A stretch of 64,000 nucleotides of DNA from contig JAPHSS010000011.1 of assembly GCA_026195255.1 (NCBI GenBank), positions 1 through 64,000 of the forward strand. Direction: 5' to 3'. Position numbers and translations under genes: made by a program. This DNA is from Gammaproteobacteria bacterium (lineage in GTDB: Bacteria; Pseudomonadota; Gammaproteobacteria; SZUA-229). Of this stretch, positions 47,649 to 56,812 are shown one piece after another. The number at the start of each line of letters is the position of its first letter. The stretch's first letter is position 1. The notes under the pieces were generated by a model that did not search any database, was not told the origin of the DNA, and saw only the letters and a list, made by a program, of their open reading frames with translations.

Positions 47649-48827
47649 TTAAAGCTTGAACTTGGCTACCAGTTGCTGAAGGTTCTGTGCGAGATTAGAT
47701 AATCCCTGGCTTTCCTGATTAGTTCTTTCAGCGCCATTCATGCTTTCTGTGGCGATTTCACTAATCGAGTGCATGTTCTGGTTTATTTCAACTGCAACGC
47801 CAGACTGAGAGCCCGCTTCGTCATTTATAAGTGTATTGATTTCCGTAATGCCTTTTACGGCCTCTTTAATTTGTTGTAATGAGTCACCAGCAGCGGTTGC
47901 ATGAACCACACTCTCATTTGCCTGAGCCTGGCCTTTTTCCATTACTTCAACCGTTTCCCTGGAAACTGACTGTAAAGTCTCGATCATTGTTTGAATTTCT
48001 TTTGTTGATTCCTGTGTTCGCTGAGCCAGTGTTCTTACTTCATCTGCAACCACGGCAAAACCACGACCTTGTTCACCTGCTCGTGCGGCTTCTATGGCTG
48101 CGTTTAAAGCTAACAGATTAGTTTGTTCTGATATGCCCTGGATAACATCAAGTACACCACCAATATTCAGGCTTTCTTTCTCAACGCGATTAATGGATGT
48201 GGAGGCGTTTTCAACGGCACTCGCTAGATTTTTAATTGAACTAACCGTTTGACCAACTACGGTATTACCTTTTTCAGCTTCTTCTTTGGCGATGGCGGCT
48301 GCTTCAGCTGCCTGTGCAGCCTTACTTGAAACATCCTGAGCAATCTGGGTCATGCGCTCTATGGCTATTTCTACGTTTTGTGTCTGACTGTGTTGATTTT
48401 GTACGCCCTGACTTGTGCTATCGGCAACAGCGCAAATCTGGTTTACACCGTTTAACATTTGTTCGCTGCTGGTTTTAAGTTCACCCACAACGTTACGTAA
48501 TGTGGCGGCCATATTGTTAAAACTGTCAATGATTTCGCCAACGACATCATCGCTTTTCATGTCACAGGTAAAACTCAAATCATGGTTACTAATGGCAACA
48601 GAGACCTGTGCAATACGTCTAAGTTTTGATACGAGCACTACATTAAGTATGTAGTAGTTAAGTAAACCGATAATAACGCCAGCGACCAGACAGCTAACAA
48701 CAAACCATCCATGTAGCCCTTCTTTATAATCTACAAAGAAGTTTGCAAAGAAAGGGAAAATTATGCCCATCATTATACCAAAACCGAGAAAAGCTAAAAG
48801 TATATTACGCAGAATACTGGGTTTCAT
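47649..48827 (-). CDS. Methyl-accepting chemotaxis protein without large sensor domain
   Basis: The 392-residue transducer has two TM helices (about 8-27 and 42-62) separated by only about 14 residues. A HAMP domain ([20 protein letters not shown]) and a long MCP signalling domain with the hairpin tip [20 protein letters not shown] follow. With no periplasmic sensor, it must sense through the membrane, HAMP or partner proteins. No chemotaxis genes are adjacent. Initiates at ATG with tail-end KFKL and no CheR-tethering pentapeptide. Confidence 0.9.
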   Translation of the reverse strand: MKPSILRNILLAFLGFGIMMGIIFPFFANFFVDYKEGLHGWFVVSCLVAGVIIGLLNYYILNVVLVSKLRRIAQVSVAISNHDLSFTCDMKSDDVVGEIIDSFNNMAATLRNVVGELKTSSEQMLNGVNQICAVADSTSQGVQNQHSQTQNVEIAIERMTQIAQDVSSKAAQAAEAAAIAKEEAEKGNTVVGQTVSSIKNLASAVENASTSINRVEKESLNIGGVLDVIQGISEQTNLLALNAAIEAARAGEQGRGFAVVADEVRTLAQRTQESTKEIQTMIETLQSVSRETVEVMEKGQAQANESVVHATAAGDSLQQIKEAVKGITEINTLINDEAGSQSGVAVEINQNMHSISEIATESMNGAERTNQESQGLSNLAQNLQQLVAKFKL

Positions 48828-48934
48828 TGTTACTTCCGTTATTATATTAACCTTAGACCCTCTTTATAGTTGCCAGAAGTGACTCTGGCAAGTTTTTAGC
48901 TCAAGTTACAAGAGGCGTGAGAGCTGGCTGGAAA

Positions 48935-49240
48935 CTAGCTGGCGGGGAAAACTTTTTTGAATGGTTTTACAATGACTTGTTGATAGACGCCTGCAGTTAT
49001 ATAAGGGTCTGCCTCAGCCCAGTTTTCTGCATCACCAAGTGAGGCAAACTCGGCTACAATCAGGCTGCCACTAAAGCCGGCTTCCCCCGGGTCATTACTA
49101 TCGATAGAGGGGTGAGGCCCTGCGATAATGAGGCGACCTTCATTTTGTAACTGCTCAAGTCTGGCCAGATGATCAGGACGAGCATTAAGTCGGTTTTGCA
49201 GGCTGTTTTTCACATCCTGAGAAATAATGGCGTAAAGCAT
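48935..49240 (-). CDS. yciI: YciI-like protein
   Basis: The 101-residue protein has the ferredoxin-like YciI fold with the start [10 protein letters not shown], the conserved His/Asp region [11 protein letters not shown], and [20 protein letters not shown] with [10 protein letters not shown]. The biochemical function is uncertain. It lies two bases after yciB, the standard gammaproteobacterial yciB-yciI pair. Confidence 0.92.
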   Translation of the reverse strand: MLYAIISQDVKNSLQNRLNARPDHLARLEQLQNEGRLIIAGPHPSIDSNDPGEAGFSGSLIVAEFASLGDAENWAEADPYITAGVYQQVIVKPFKKVFPAS

Positions 49241-49241
49241 T

Positions 49242-49928
49242 TTAACCTTCCTTCGATGAGTTGCTTATTGCTTGTTTTTTATTTGTTTCATCCTGTTCAT
49301 TGCCTTCATCGGGATCTTCCATATATTTTGAAAGATAAAAGGCCTGGGCAATTACAAACACCAGGGTCATGCCCATTAAACCGAATAGTTTGAAATCAAC
49401 CCAAAAGTCCATTCTGGTTTTTTCATCAAGTTCGGTTGCGTAGTAAAAAGCCACATATAAGTTAGCAAATCCACTGAGTATAAAAAAAGCCACCCATGAT
49501 AAATTGAGTTTAAACCAGACAGGTTCGGGCAAGTTGATTTGCCCCCCCATCATACGATGCACCAGGCTTTTTTTACCCACAAACTGGCTAATTAAAAAGG
49601 CGCCGGCAAAAACCCAGTTTAAAACCGTGGGTTTCCACTGAATAAAAGCCGGGTCACCAAAAACAATCGTAATACCACCCAGACCGCTAATCAGTACCAG
49701 GGAAAATATATGCATACGTTCAAAACGTTTATGCTTGAGCCAGAATCCACCTACCTGAATAAAGCTGGCGACTATTGCGATGCCAGTGGCGATAATGGTG
49801 GCTGATATTACTTCAGGCTGTGCAGGGTCTAACCAGCTGCCGACAGGTGTATTTTCAGCTATTGAACTAGCGTTATGGTAACCAAGAAAAAAAAGAATTA
49901 TTGGGGCAAGATCGTAAAATATTTTCAT
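49242..49928 (-). CDS. yciB: Inner-membrane-spanning protein YciB (septation protein A)
   Basis: The 228-residue protein has five or six TM segments, the typical start [37 protein letters not shown] and the [19 protein letters not shown] region. YciB affects cell-envelope synthesis and division. The C-terminal tail is longer than usual and charged ([20 protein letters not shown]). Its stop is directly upstream of yciI. Confidence 0.93.
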   Translation of the reverse strand: MKIFYDLAPIILFFLGYHNASSIAENTPVGSWLDPAQPEVISATIIATGIAIVASFIQVGGFWLKHKRFERMHIFSLVLISGLGGITIVFGDPAFIQWKPTVLNWVFAGAFLISQFVGKKSLVHRMMGGQINLPEPVWFKLNLSWVAFFILSGFANLYVAFYYATELDEKTRMDFWVDFKLFGLMGMTLVFVIAQAFYLSKYMEDPDEGNEQDETNKKQAISNSSKEG

Positions 49929-50346
49929 GTCGGCAGTTTATCAAAAAATCAGGCGCGAGATTAGCATGAAAGTGCGCGGGCTGCTATTCGGTCTGTATTG
50001 CTAATAATTGTTTGTTTTGCGTATAAAACGTCCAGTTTTTTAGTTTTTATATGCGAATGCCTCTTATTGTAGCGGCCTGTAAAGATGTTAAAGGCGTTTC
50101 AGTATTTGAGCTATCACATGGCACTTCAGTTAATCATGAAAAAAACTGTATATGTAAGGGCTTTTATATACCACCTAAAAAGCAGCTAATTTTGTACTAT
50201 TTCTTTTACACTTTATTGTTGATGGCTTAGTGGTTTCAGAGTAGTGAAAGTGTAAGTGTTTGAAAATGCTTTTATTTCTCGATTTGTCACGTTTATTGCA
50301 GCGGTTCTACATAAATGATAAAAATGATGCCGGGAGGCGCTTTAAT
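49929..50346. other. Intergenic region with inverted repeat before the PEP-CTERM gene
   Basis: The 418-bp region contains TTACACTTT (50206-50214) and AAAGTGTAA (50247-50255), a perfect 9-bp inverted pair 32 bp apart, which could be a regulator site. CATGGCACTTCAGTTAA (about 50117) only partly fits a sigma-54 promoter. No gene is seen; an in-frame upstream extension from 50260 lacks a ribosome site. Confidence 0.4.
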
Positions 50347-51009
50347 ATGGAAACGCATAATAATGTGTTTAAACAAATATCTAAAATAATTCTTGCTGCA
50401 ATAGCGCTGTTAGCTGTTTCTACAGTGCAGGCTGCAAGTGTTAGTTATTATCTGGACCAGTCTAATGATCTGCTTGATGGCACTAATTACCTGCAGGTCA
50501 CTATCAGTGATAGCACAACAGTTCTGGGTGATATCGATTTCAGTGTTGATGTATTAAGCGAAGCGTTTTCTGTATCACCGGGTGCGAACTTTGGTATGCA
50601 AAGTTTCTCATTTAATTTTGATGACACTATTGCTGTTAGTGCGACGGATATTATCAATCTCAATCCGGCGACATGGATGATTAGTGAAAACCAGAATGCC
50701 GGTGGTGGTTTTTTTAAGTTTGATTTACAACTTGATGGAACGGGGGGCTCAAGAACTGAGCTGTTATCATTCAGTATTTCCGGTGTTGATGGAGATATGG
50801 TTACATCTTATGCCACAGGTTCATCATTGAACCCAAGTTCAAGTGAGTACTTTGCGGCTCATGTGGCAGGCTTTGATGAAATAAATGGTGTGACCAGTGC
50901 TCAGTTTGCTGGTTCTTCACTGGTAGTTGTTCCGGTGCCAGCAGCGCTATGGTTATTTGGCTCTGGTTTAATCGCATTAGCCGGTTTTGCGCGAAGCAAA
51001 AAGAGATGA
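50347..51009 (+). CDS. PEP-CTERM-type (VPxPAALWLF) exported protein
   Basis: The 220-residue protein has a signal peptide (IILAAIALLAVSTVQAA), a Ser/Asp/Gly-rich beta-sandwich-like mature domain and a C-terminal sorting signal. That signal comprises VPVPAALWLFGSGLIALAGF and a basic ARSKKR tail. This is the VPLPA variant of PEP-CTERM, recognised by an exosortase and linked to exopolysaccharide-producing bacteria. No exosortase gene is in the window. ATG 50347 follows GGGAGG at good distance. Terminator at 51063-51087. Confidence 0.85.
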   Translation: METHNNVFKQISKIILAAIALLAVSTVQAASVSYYLDQSNDLLDGTNYLQVTISDSTTVLGDIDFSVDVLSEAFSVSPGANFGMQSFSFNFDDTIAVSATDIINLNPATWMISENQNAGGGFFKFDLQLDGTGGSRTELLSFSISGVDGDMVTSYATGSSLNPSSSEYFAAHVAGFDEINGVTSAQFAGSSLVVVPVPAALWLFGSGLIALAGFARSKKR

Positions 51010-51062
51010 GTAAAATTAAGATAAACAGATAACAATAAGTAAATAAAAATGGTTTTGATTTA

Positions 51063-51087
51063 AGGCGGCTTTTTAGTCGCCTTTTTT
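51063..51087 (+). terminator. Intrinsic terminator after the PEP-CTERM gene
   Basis: AGGCGGC and GTCGCCT form a stem around TTTTTA, followed by a T run. A GC-rich stem with T tract 54 bp after the stop codon. Confidence 0.8.
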
Positions 51088-51141
51088 ATGTTCATTAATA
51101 TAAGCTATGATAATTAAATTGTAATTTTAAAAGATTAAAAA

Positions 51142-52002
51142 ATGCAGATAAAAACACATCATATTATTACGCGTTATCTGATGTCGGCAGGTATTATTTC
51201 ATTAGGGGCGGGATTAATTTATCTTTCTTACGCCATTATGTATACGGTCAAGCAGGTGCCAGATACGTTTGCAGAAATTGATAAAGCGGGCGAGCGTATT
51301 GATCGAGTGCTGGACGAGGTGAAGCTAGTCAGTGATCAGGTGCCATTGATTATTGAGCAAGTTGATTTATTGCAGAAAAAAATACCTTCAATATTGGCAG
51401 AAGTTAAAGAGAACAGATTGCTTGTACCAGGTATTGTTAAAGAAGTGGAGCAGCTCAGGTTACAGGTGCCTCTTATATTAAATGAAGTTAAAGCTATTCG
51501 AGAGGAGATGCCGGTTATATTAAGCGAGTTAGAGGCTTATAGAAAACTGGTGCCTGATGTTTTAACAGAAGTGGCAGCAGTACGTGAGATTATTCCACCA
51601 ACACTGGATCGAGCAGAGCGTTTAGCGCAAGAAGTTAGAAGTGCAGGGCAGGAAGCCAGTGAAGGTGCTGTTTTGGGTTTGTTTAGCGGCATAATTAAGT
51701 TGCCTTTTAAAATGTTTGGAGGCATAAAAGAGAAGTTTGAGACAGCTAAACTGTCGGACTCCGATGTTGATAAAATCAGACAGGCATCAATAAACGCATT
51801 GCAGGCTAACATAGGAACTACCCATAAATGGACGAATACGGATTCTAAACATTCAGGTGAAGTTAAGGTTGTTTCAGAGACAAGTGATGACGGTAAACAT
51901 TGCCGCAAGTTAAACATAACGGTAAATAAAAATAACAGACAAATCGATAGTCAAAACACACAGGTTTGCCAGCTTGACAATGGTGAGTGGAAGCTTGAGT
52001 GA
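51142..52002 (+). CDS. Membrane-anchored protein with exact 14-residue repeats
   Basis: The 286-residue protein has one N-terminal TM helix (about 14-35). A stretch follows in which prolines recur every 14 residues (68, 82, 96, 110, 124, 138, 152), with consensus VPxILxEVxxxRxx. A hydrophobic/amphipathic segment (about 175-190, LGLFSGIIKLPFKMFGGI) precedes a C-terminal domain (about 208-286) containing W, SG.V, CRKLN and CQLDNGEW. This last pattern resembles the C-terminus of bacterial 17-kDa surface-antigen-like proteins. I infer a periplasmic rod carrying a small domain. Function unknown. Confidence 0.75.
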   Translation: MQIKTHHIITRYLMSAGIISLGAGLIYLSYAIMYTVKQVPDTFAEIDKAGERIDRVLDEVKLVSDQVPLIIEQVDLLQKKIPSILAEVKENRLLVPGIVKEVEQLRLQVPLILNEVKAIREEMPVILSELEAYRKLVPDVLTEVAAVREIIPPTLDRAERLAQEVRSAGQEASEGAVLGLFSGIIKLPFKMFGGIKEKFETAKLSDSDVDKIRQASINALQANIGTTHKWTNTDSKHSGEVKVVSETSDDGKHCRKLNITVNKNNRQIDSQNTQVCQLDNGEWKLE

Positions 52003-52100
52003 GAAAAACCTTAATAACTAAAAAATGAAGCAATAAAGCGGGATATTAGGTGAAGTTTTACTTTGCCTATTAGACACTTTGCTTCAAAATACGTCGCCTT

Positions 52101-52721
52101 ATGAGTCAATTTTTCGAAATTCATCCCGATAATCCGCAGAAGCGGCTGATACACCAAACCGTTGAAATTATTGATAATGGCGGTGTGGTGGTCTATCCCA
52201 CGGATTCCAGTTACGCCATTGGTTGTCACCTTGGTGATAAGTCGGCTATGGAAAAAATTCGACGTATTCGACAGGTTGATGATAAACACCACTTTACATT
52301 GGTTTGTAGTGATTTATCTGAAATAGCCACCTATGCCAAAGTCAGCAACTCTGATTATCGTTTACTAAAGTCGCTGACCCCCGGGCCTTATACATTTTTG
52401 CTAAAAGCCACCCATGAGGTTCCCCGTAGGCTTATGCATCCAAAACGTAGAGTGATTGGTATTCGAGTGATCGAAGACCCTATCGTTAGAGCGATACTTG
52501 AAGAGCTCGGGCAGCCCATTATGAGTTCAACACTTATTATGCCAGGAAATGATATGCCGGAAACCGATGCCCAAATCATTCGTGAAAAACTCGAGCGTCA
52601 GGTGGATTTAATTGTGGATGGTGGTAATTGCGGTTTTGAAGCGACTACGGTAATTAATATGGTAGAGGATACGCCTTTCGTTGTTCGTCAGGGTAAGGGT
52701 GTTGATCATGGGCTGGATTAA
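52101..52721 (+). CDS. Sua5/YciO/YrdC-type protein (YciO-like)
   Basis: The 206-residue protein has the YrdC-like fold with VVVYPTDSSYAIGC, KSLTPGPYTFLLKATHEVPR and the IGIRVIEDP region. The sub-type looks like YciO rather than TsaC (N-terminal FEIHPDNPQKR). YciO function is not settled, though threonylcarbamoyl-AMP chemistry is known for the family. The site-2 protease gene starts six bases downstream. Confidence 0.88.
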   Translation: MSQFFEIHPDNPQKRLIHQTVEIIDNGGVVVYPTDSSYAIGCHLGDKSAMEKIRRIRQVDDKHHFTLVCSDLSEIATYAKVSNSDYRLLKSLTPGPYTFLLKATHEVPRRLMHPKRRVIGIRVIEDPIVRAILEELGQPIMSSTLIMPGNDMPETDAQIIREKLERQVDLIVDGGNCGFEATTVINMVEDTPFVVRQGKGVDHGLD

Positions 52722-52727
52722 TATTTA

Positions 52728-53372
52728 ATGGATCTGACATACAAGATATTACTTGCTTTGCCTGCGGTTATTAGCGCTATCACATTACATGAAGTTTCTC
52801 ATGGCTGGGTAGCCTACAAACTGGGCGATTCCACGGCAAAAGATTTAGGCCGTATTACGGTTAATCCAGTTAAACACATGGATCTTATCGGTACAGTTTT
52901 AATGCCATTAGTTATGATTGTTTTCACTGGTATGGCTTTTGGTTACGCTAAACCGGTGCCGGTAGATGTACGTAATTTTGAGCACCCGCAGAAAGATATG
53001 GCATTAGTGGCCCTGGCGGGCCCCATATCAAACCTTATAATGGCTATTTTCTGGATGCTTGTATTGGTGATATCGCTGAAGTTAGTGCCCAATGGCATGC
53101 TGGGTGATGCCTTACAATATATGGCGGGTGTAGGTGTCATTATCAATATTGTATTAATGGTGGTTAATTTTTTACCCATATTGCCACTAGACGGTGGAAG
53201 AGTGCTTATGGGGGTTTTACCCTTTAAGTGGGCTGTTATGTTTACTAAAACAGAACGCTTTGGCTTCCTGTTCGTTATTTTACTTTTATTCACAGGAATT
53301 CTAGATAAAATACTCATGCCCATGGTTCAGATGGTACAGAAAAATTTATTCAGCCTGTTTGGTTTAGGTTAA
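52728..53372 (+). CDS. Site-2 protease family zinc metallopeptidase
   Basis: The 214-residue integral membrane protein has the zinc motif HEVSHG (about 21-26) in the first TM and the second metal site LPILPLDGGRVLMG in a later TM. Five or six hydrophobic segments are present. No PDZ domain is present, so it belongs to the compact group unlike RseP. Substrate unknown. It is coupled to the yciO-like gene and followed by trpS after 22 bp, a frequent arrangement. Confidence 0.88.
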   Translation: MDLTYKILLALPAVISAITLHEVSHGWVAYKLGDSTAKDLGRITVNPVKHMDLIGTVLMPLVMIVFTGMAFGYAKPVPVDVRNFEHPQKDMALVALAGPISNLIMAIFWMLVLVISLKLVPNGMLGDALQYMAGVGVIINIVLMVVNFLPILPLDGGRVLMGVLPFKWAVMFTKTERFGFLFVILLLFTGILDKILMPMVQMVQKNLFSLFGLG

Positions 53373-53394
53373 CGGCACAATTTTAGGAGATATT

Positions 53395-54609
53395 TTGAGT
53401 TCAGTTCTAACGCAACATCAGCGCGTCTTATCGGGTATGCGTCCCACGGGGTTATTGCACCTTGGTCATTATCACGGGGTATTAAAAAACTGGATTAATT
53501 TGCAGCATGAATACGAATGTTTCTTTTTTGTAGCCGACTGGCATGCATTAACGACACATTATGAAGACCCACGTATCATTTCTGAAAGTACCATAGATAT
53601 GGTCATTGACTGGTTGGCAGCGGGTGTGAGCCCGGGTGCGGCGAAAATATTTATTCAGTCAAGAGTCCCCGAACATGCGGAACTGCATTTATTACTCTCC
53701 ATGATAACGCCACTAAGCTGGTTAGAGCGTGTGCCTACCTATAAAGATCAGCAGGAAGCACTTAAAGAAAAAGATTTAGCGACTTACGGTTTCCTGGGAT
53801 ACCCGTTATTACAGGCGGCGGATATTCTGGTTTATAAAGCCGGCCAGGTACCTGTTGGTGAAGACCAGGTGGCCCACGTAGAGTTAACGCGTGAGGTGGC
53901 CCGCCGTTTTAATCATATTTATGGGCGTGAACCGGGTTTTGAAGAAAAAGCCGAAGCTGCAATAAAGAAAATGGGCAAAAAAGATGCCCGGCTTTACCGC
54001 GAGTTACGTAAAGCGTATACAGAGCAGGGTGACCAGCAGGCTCTGGATGTGGCGCAGGCATTACTCGAAAACCAGCAGAATATCTCCTTAGGCGATCGTG
54101 AGAGATTATTTGGCTTTCTTGAAGGCGCTGGCAAAATAATTTTACCAGAACCCCAGGCATTACTGACTCCCGCAGCTAAAATGCCGGGTTTAGATGGTCG
54201 TAAAATGTCCAAGTCATATAACAATGCAATTTCACTACGTGAATCGGCGGATGAGGTGTCAAAGAAAATACGCACCATGCCTACGGATACTAATCGTGTG
54301 CGTCGTACCGATCCTGGTGACCCCGGGCGCTGCCCTGTATGGCAGTTACACGAAGTTTACTCAGATGAAGAAACCCAGCACTGGGTACAGGAAGGCTGCA
54401 CCACAGCCGGTATTGGCTGTGTTGACTGTAAGCAACCGGTAATCGATTCGATGATTGCGGAGCTTAAACCCATACGCGAAAGAGCTAAAGACTATATTGA
54501 TGATCCATCAGCTGTAAAAGCGATAATTGATGAAGGTTGTGAAGCCGCAAGAGACGTTGCTCGTGATACACTGGATGAAATACGCAAGGTAATGTGCTTA
54601 AGCCGATAA
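53395..54609 (+). CDS. trpS: Tryptophanyl-tRNA synthetase
   Basis: The 404-residue class I synthetase has the HIGH-like HLGHYHG near residue 22 and the KMSKS motif in DGRKMSKSYNN. It is longer than the usual 330 residues because of an insert of about 70 residues before KMSKS (EEKAEAAIKKMGKKDARLYR through LFGFLEGAGK). TTG at 53395 is supported by AGGAGAT upstream and the MSSVL-type N-terminus. It is followed directly by a palindromic element and tandem repeats. Confidence 0.94.
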   Translation: MSSVLTQHQRVLSGMRPTGLLHLGHYHGVLKNWINLQHEYECFFFVADWHALTTHYEDPRIISESTIDMVIDWLAAGVSPGAAKIFIQSRVPEHAELHLLLSMITPLSWLERVPTYKDQQEALKEKDLATYGFLGYPLLQAADILVYKAGQVPVGEDQVAHVELTREVARRFNHIYGREPGFEEKAEAAIKKMGKKDARLYRELRKAYTEQGDQQALDVAQALLENQQNISLGDRERLFGFLEGAGKIILPEPQALLTPAAKMPGLDGRKMSKSYNNAISLRESADEVSKKIRTMPTDTNRVRRTDPGDPGRCPVWQLHEVYSDEETQHWVQEGCTTAGIGCVDCKQPVIDSMIAELKPIRERAKDYIDDPSAVKAIIDEGCEAARDVARDTLDEIRKVMCLSR

Positions 54610-54724
54610 TAACTCAGCTCACCTCTAGATGACGGCATATCTTCGTTAGAAAATGGACATTTACATTTGTAAACTCACATTTTCCGCCTTGATCTGCCGC
54701 CATCTAGAGGCAACCTGAGTTATT
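54608..54724. repeat. Palindromic element, copy 3 (downstream of trpS)
   Basis: Outermost stem AATAACTCAG (54608-54617) pairs with CTGAGTTATT (54715-54724). Inner stem CCTCTAGATGACGGCA pairs with TGCCGCCATCTAGAGG. The core CTTCGTTAGAAAATGGACAT, TTACATTTGTAAACTCAC and CGCCTTGATCTG matches copies at 17531 and 26682. This is the most regular of the three. Confidence 0.75.
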
Positions 54725-54900
54725 ACCGGAGGAATCTTCTTAAGGGGCAGCCTGAGGTGAGCTTGAACGATTAGCAAGAGTCATTCTGAGAAGGGCTAAC
54801 CTGAGAAATTACCTGAAGAGTTCTGAAATGCTGAGGGCAAGCTGAGTTATTACCAGGAGAGCTCTGAAATGGCTAAGGGCAACTTGAGTCATTACCCAAA
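54709..54900 (+). repeat. 42-bp degenerate tandem repeats between trpS and scpA
   Basis: Units beginning GGCAACCTGAGTTATTACC recur at 54709, 54793, 54835 and 54877, with a degraded unit near 54745. Spacings are 84, 42 and 42 bp. Each unit continues with a GAGAGCTCTGAAATG-type segment. The first unit is also the 3' arm of palindromic element copy 3. No gene is seen from here to the scpA start at 55032. Confidence 0.65.
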
Positions 54901-55031
54901 ATTTTGGATATGAGAAGCAGTGTTATTTATGTTGTGGGTGCTTTAGCTGCTGTTTTGCTTGCACCGGGTAATCGTAACTGTGTAATCGTAGACATACTCT
55001 ACGTAAGAACTTAACAATAGAAATTAATTGA

Positions 55032-55895
55032 ATGAATCAACCTGTTAACAGTACTGAAGAATCAGCGTCGAAAGTGTCGCCGTCTCAATCTGAAATGCCT
55101 TTTGCGGTTATTCAGGGTGAGCCTTTGGCGATTATGCCTGAAGATTTATATATTCCGCCAGATGCGCTTGAAGTCTTTATGGAGGCGTTTGAGGGGCCGT
55201 TGGATTTATTGCTCTATTTGATTAAGCGACAAAATCTTGATGTACTGGACATTCCCATTTCCAATATTACCAAACAATACATGCAGTACATCGATATGAT
55301 GGAAACCATGCGTTTTGAGCTGGCTGCTGAATACCTGTTAATGGCAGCTATGCTGGCGGAAATAAAATCACGTATGTTATTACCCCGGCCTGAGGCGGAA
55401 GAAGATGAGACTGATCCACGGGCTGAGCTGGTACGTCGTTTACAGGAATATGAACGTTTTAAACAGGCGGCTGAAAATCTTAATGAAATTCCGCGTCAGG
55501 AGCGTGATACCTGGGTGGCTAAGGCCGAGGCACCACCGCTTGAGTTAACCCGGCCTGAGCCAGAAGTTGATTTACGTGAGCTGCTGATTGCGTTTAAAGA
55601 TATTCTGAACAGGGTGGATATTAGTAGTAGTCATATGATTCAGCGTGAAACATTATCGATACGAGAAAAAATGACTGAGGTTTTATCCGCGGTAAGTGCA
55701 GATGGTTTTACCGACTTCACGAGTTTGTTTAGTTTTAAAGAAGGTCGTAAAGGCATAGTGGTTACCTTTATGGCGGTATTAGAATTGTTAAAAGGTGCGA
55801 TGATTGATCTGGTTCAGTCTGAACCGTTCGCACCTATTTATTTAAAAGCGGCAACTGATTCTGAATTGCCACCGGATCTTGAAATTCAAGAATAA
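55032..55895 (+). CDS. scpA: Segregation and condensation protein A
   Basis: The 287-residue kleisin has the N-terminal domain FEGPLDLLLYLIKRQNLDVL and ISNITKQYMQYI, and a C-terminal winged helix (FTDFTSLFSF, GIVVTFMAVLELLKGAMIDL). It bridges Smc heads with ScpB. An extra N-terminal extension of about 45 residues, rich in Ser/Glu, precedes the kleisin domain. Only 38 bp separate it from scpB. Confidence 0.94.
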   Translation: MNQPVNSTEESASKVSPSQSEMPFAVIQGEPLAIMPEDLYIPPDALEVFMEAFEGPLDLLLYLIKRQNLDVLDIPISNITKQYMQYIDMMETMRFELAAEYLLMAAMLAEIKSRMLLPRPEAEEDETDPRAELVRRLQEYERFKQAAENLNEIPRQERDTWVAKAEAPPLELTRPEPEVDLRELLIAFKDILNRVDISSSHMIQRETLSIREKMTEVLSAVSADGFTDFTSLFSFKEGRKGIVVTFMAVLELLKGAMIDLVQSEPFAPIYLKAATDSELPPDLEIQE

Positions 55896-55933
55896 TCAAA
55901 TAGTTACAGATTAAAGAGTCATAGTTAAAAGAT

Positions 55934-56812
55934 ATGGAACAAGCACAACTAAAAAATATCATAGAGGCTGTTTTACTGACTGCAGATCAGCCAATGGACA
56001 TGCGTAAGCTGGAAGCGGTTTTTGAAGCAGATGAAGAGCAGCGTCCGAGTAGAGATAATATTCTTCAGGCACTGGAAGATTTACAATCCGATTACGAAGG
56101 TCGTGGTATTGAGCTAAAAGAAGTGGCCAGTGGTTACCGAATGCAGGTGGAGCCATCCAATGCACCCTGGGTGTCACGGATGTGGGAGGAGAAACCGCCT
56201 CGTTATTCCAGGGCTTTACTGGAAACTCTGGTGCTTATTGCATATCGACAGCCTATTACTCGTGGTGAAATTGAAGAAATTCGCGGTGTAAGTGTTAGTT
56301 CTCATATAGTTAAAACACTTACGGAACGTGAGTGGGTAAGGGTTTTGGGGCATAAAGATGTGCCAGGACGTCCATCTATGTATGGCACAACCCGTGATTT
56401 TCTTGATTACTTTAATCTTAAAAGCCTGGATGAGTTACCTGGTCTTGCTGATATTACTGATCTCGATAAATTACACCCGGAACTGGCGCTTGAGCAGGAA
56501 GTGGCTGCGGATGATGGCGCTGTAGAGAAGAGTGAGTCTGATAATCAGGAAATATCAGATACTTCAGATACGTCAGAAACGTCAGAAACGTCAGAAACGT
56601 CAGAAACGTCAGAAACGTCAGAAACTTCAGAAACTTCAGAAACTTCAGAAACTTCAGAAACTTCAGAAACTTCAGAAACTTCAGAAACTTCAGCGATTCC
56701 AGTCGAAAAAGCTGATAATGAGCTTGAAAATGCTATAACTTCGGAAAATGAGCAGGAAATGGAAGAAAATTCTAGCAGGAATGAGAGTGAAAAAGAGCCT
56801 GTAATTAACTAG
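55934..56812 (+). CDS. scpB: Segregation and condensation protein B with SET-repeat tail
   Basis: The 292-residue protein has two winged-helix domains in the first about 180 residues (IIEAVLLTADQPMDMRKLEA, LIAYRQPITRGEIEEIRGVS, GRPSMYGTT). It then adds an unusual acidic tail with 13 consecutive Ser-Glu-Thr tripeptides encoded by a 9-bp tandem repeat. The folded part is normal ScpB, the dimeric kleisin partner of ScpA. The tail is probably disordered. rluB, which often follows scpB, is instead about 3.9 kb away. Confidence 0.93.
   Translation: MEQAQLKNIIEAVLLTADQPMDMRKLEAVFEADEEQRPSRDNILQALEDLQSDYEGRGIELKEVASGYRMQVEPSNAPWVSRMWEEKPPRYSRALLETLVLIAYRQPITRGEIEEIRGVSVSSHIVKTLTEREWVRVLGHKDVPGRPSMYGTTRDFLDYFNLKSLDELPGLADITDLDKLHPELALEQEVAADDGAVEKSESDNQEISDTSDTSETSETSETSETSETSETSETSETSETSETSETSETSETSAIPVEKADNELENAITSENEQEMEENSSRNESEKEPVIN
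56573..56692 (+). repeat. 9-bp coding microsatellite in scpB
   Basis: Thirteen units of TCAGAAAC(G/T)(T/G-type) encode Ser-Glu-Thr. The first five have ACG for Thr and the next eight ACT. Two homogeneous blocks indicate separate expansions by slippage. Length changes stay in frame. Confidence 0.9.

Noticed and set aside
50100-50135. Sigma-54 promoter before the PEP-CTERM gene
   Set aside because: TGGCAC is present but the -12 GC is missing (TTAA instead of TTGC).
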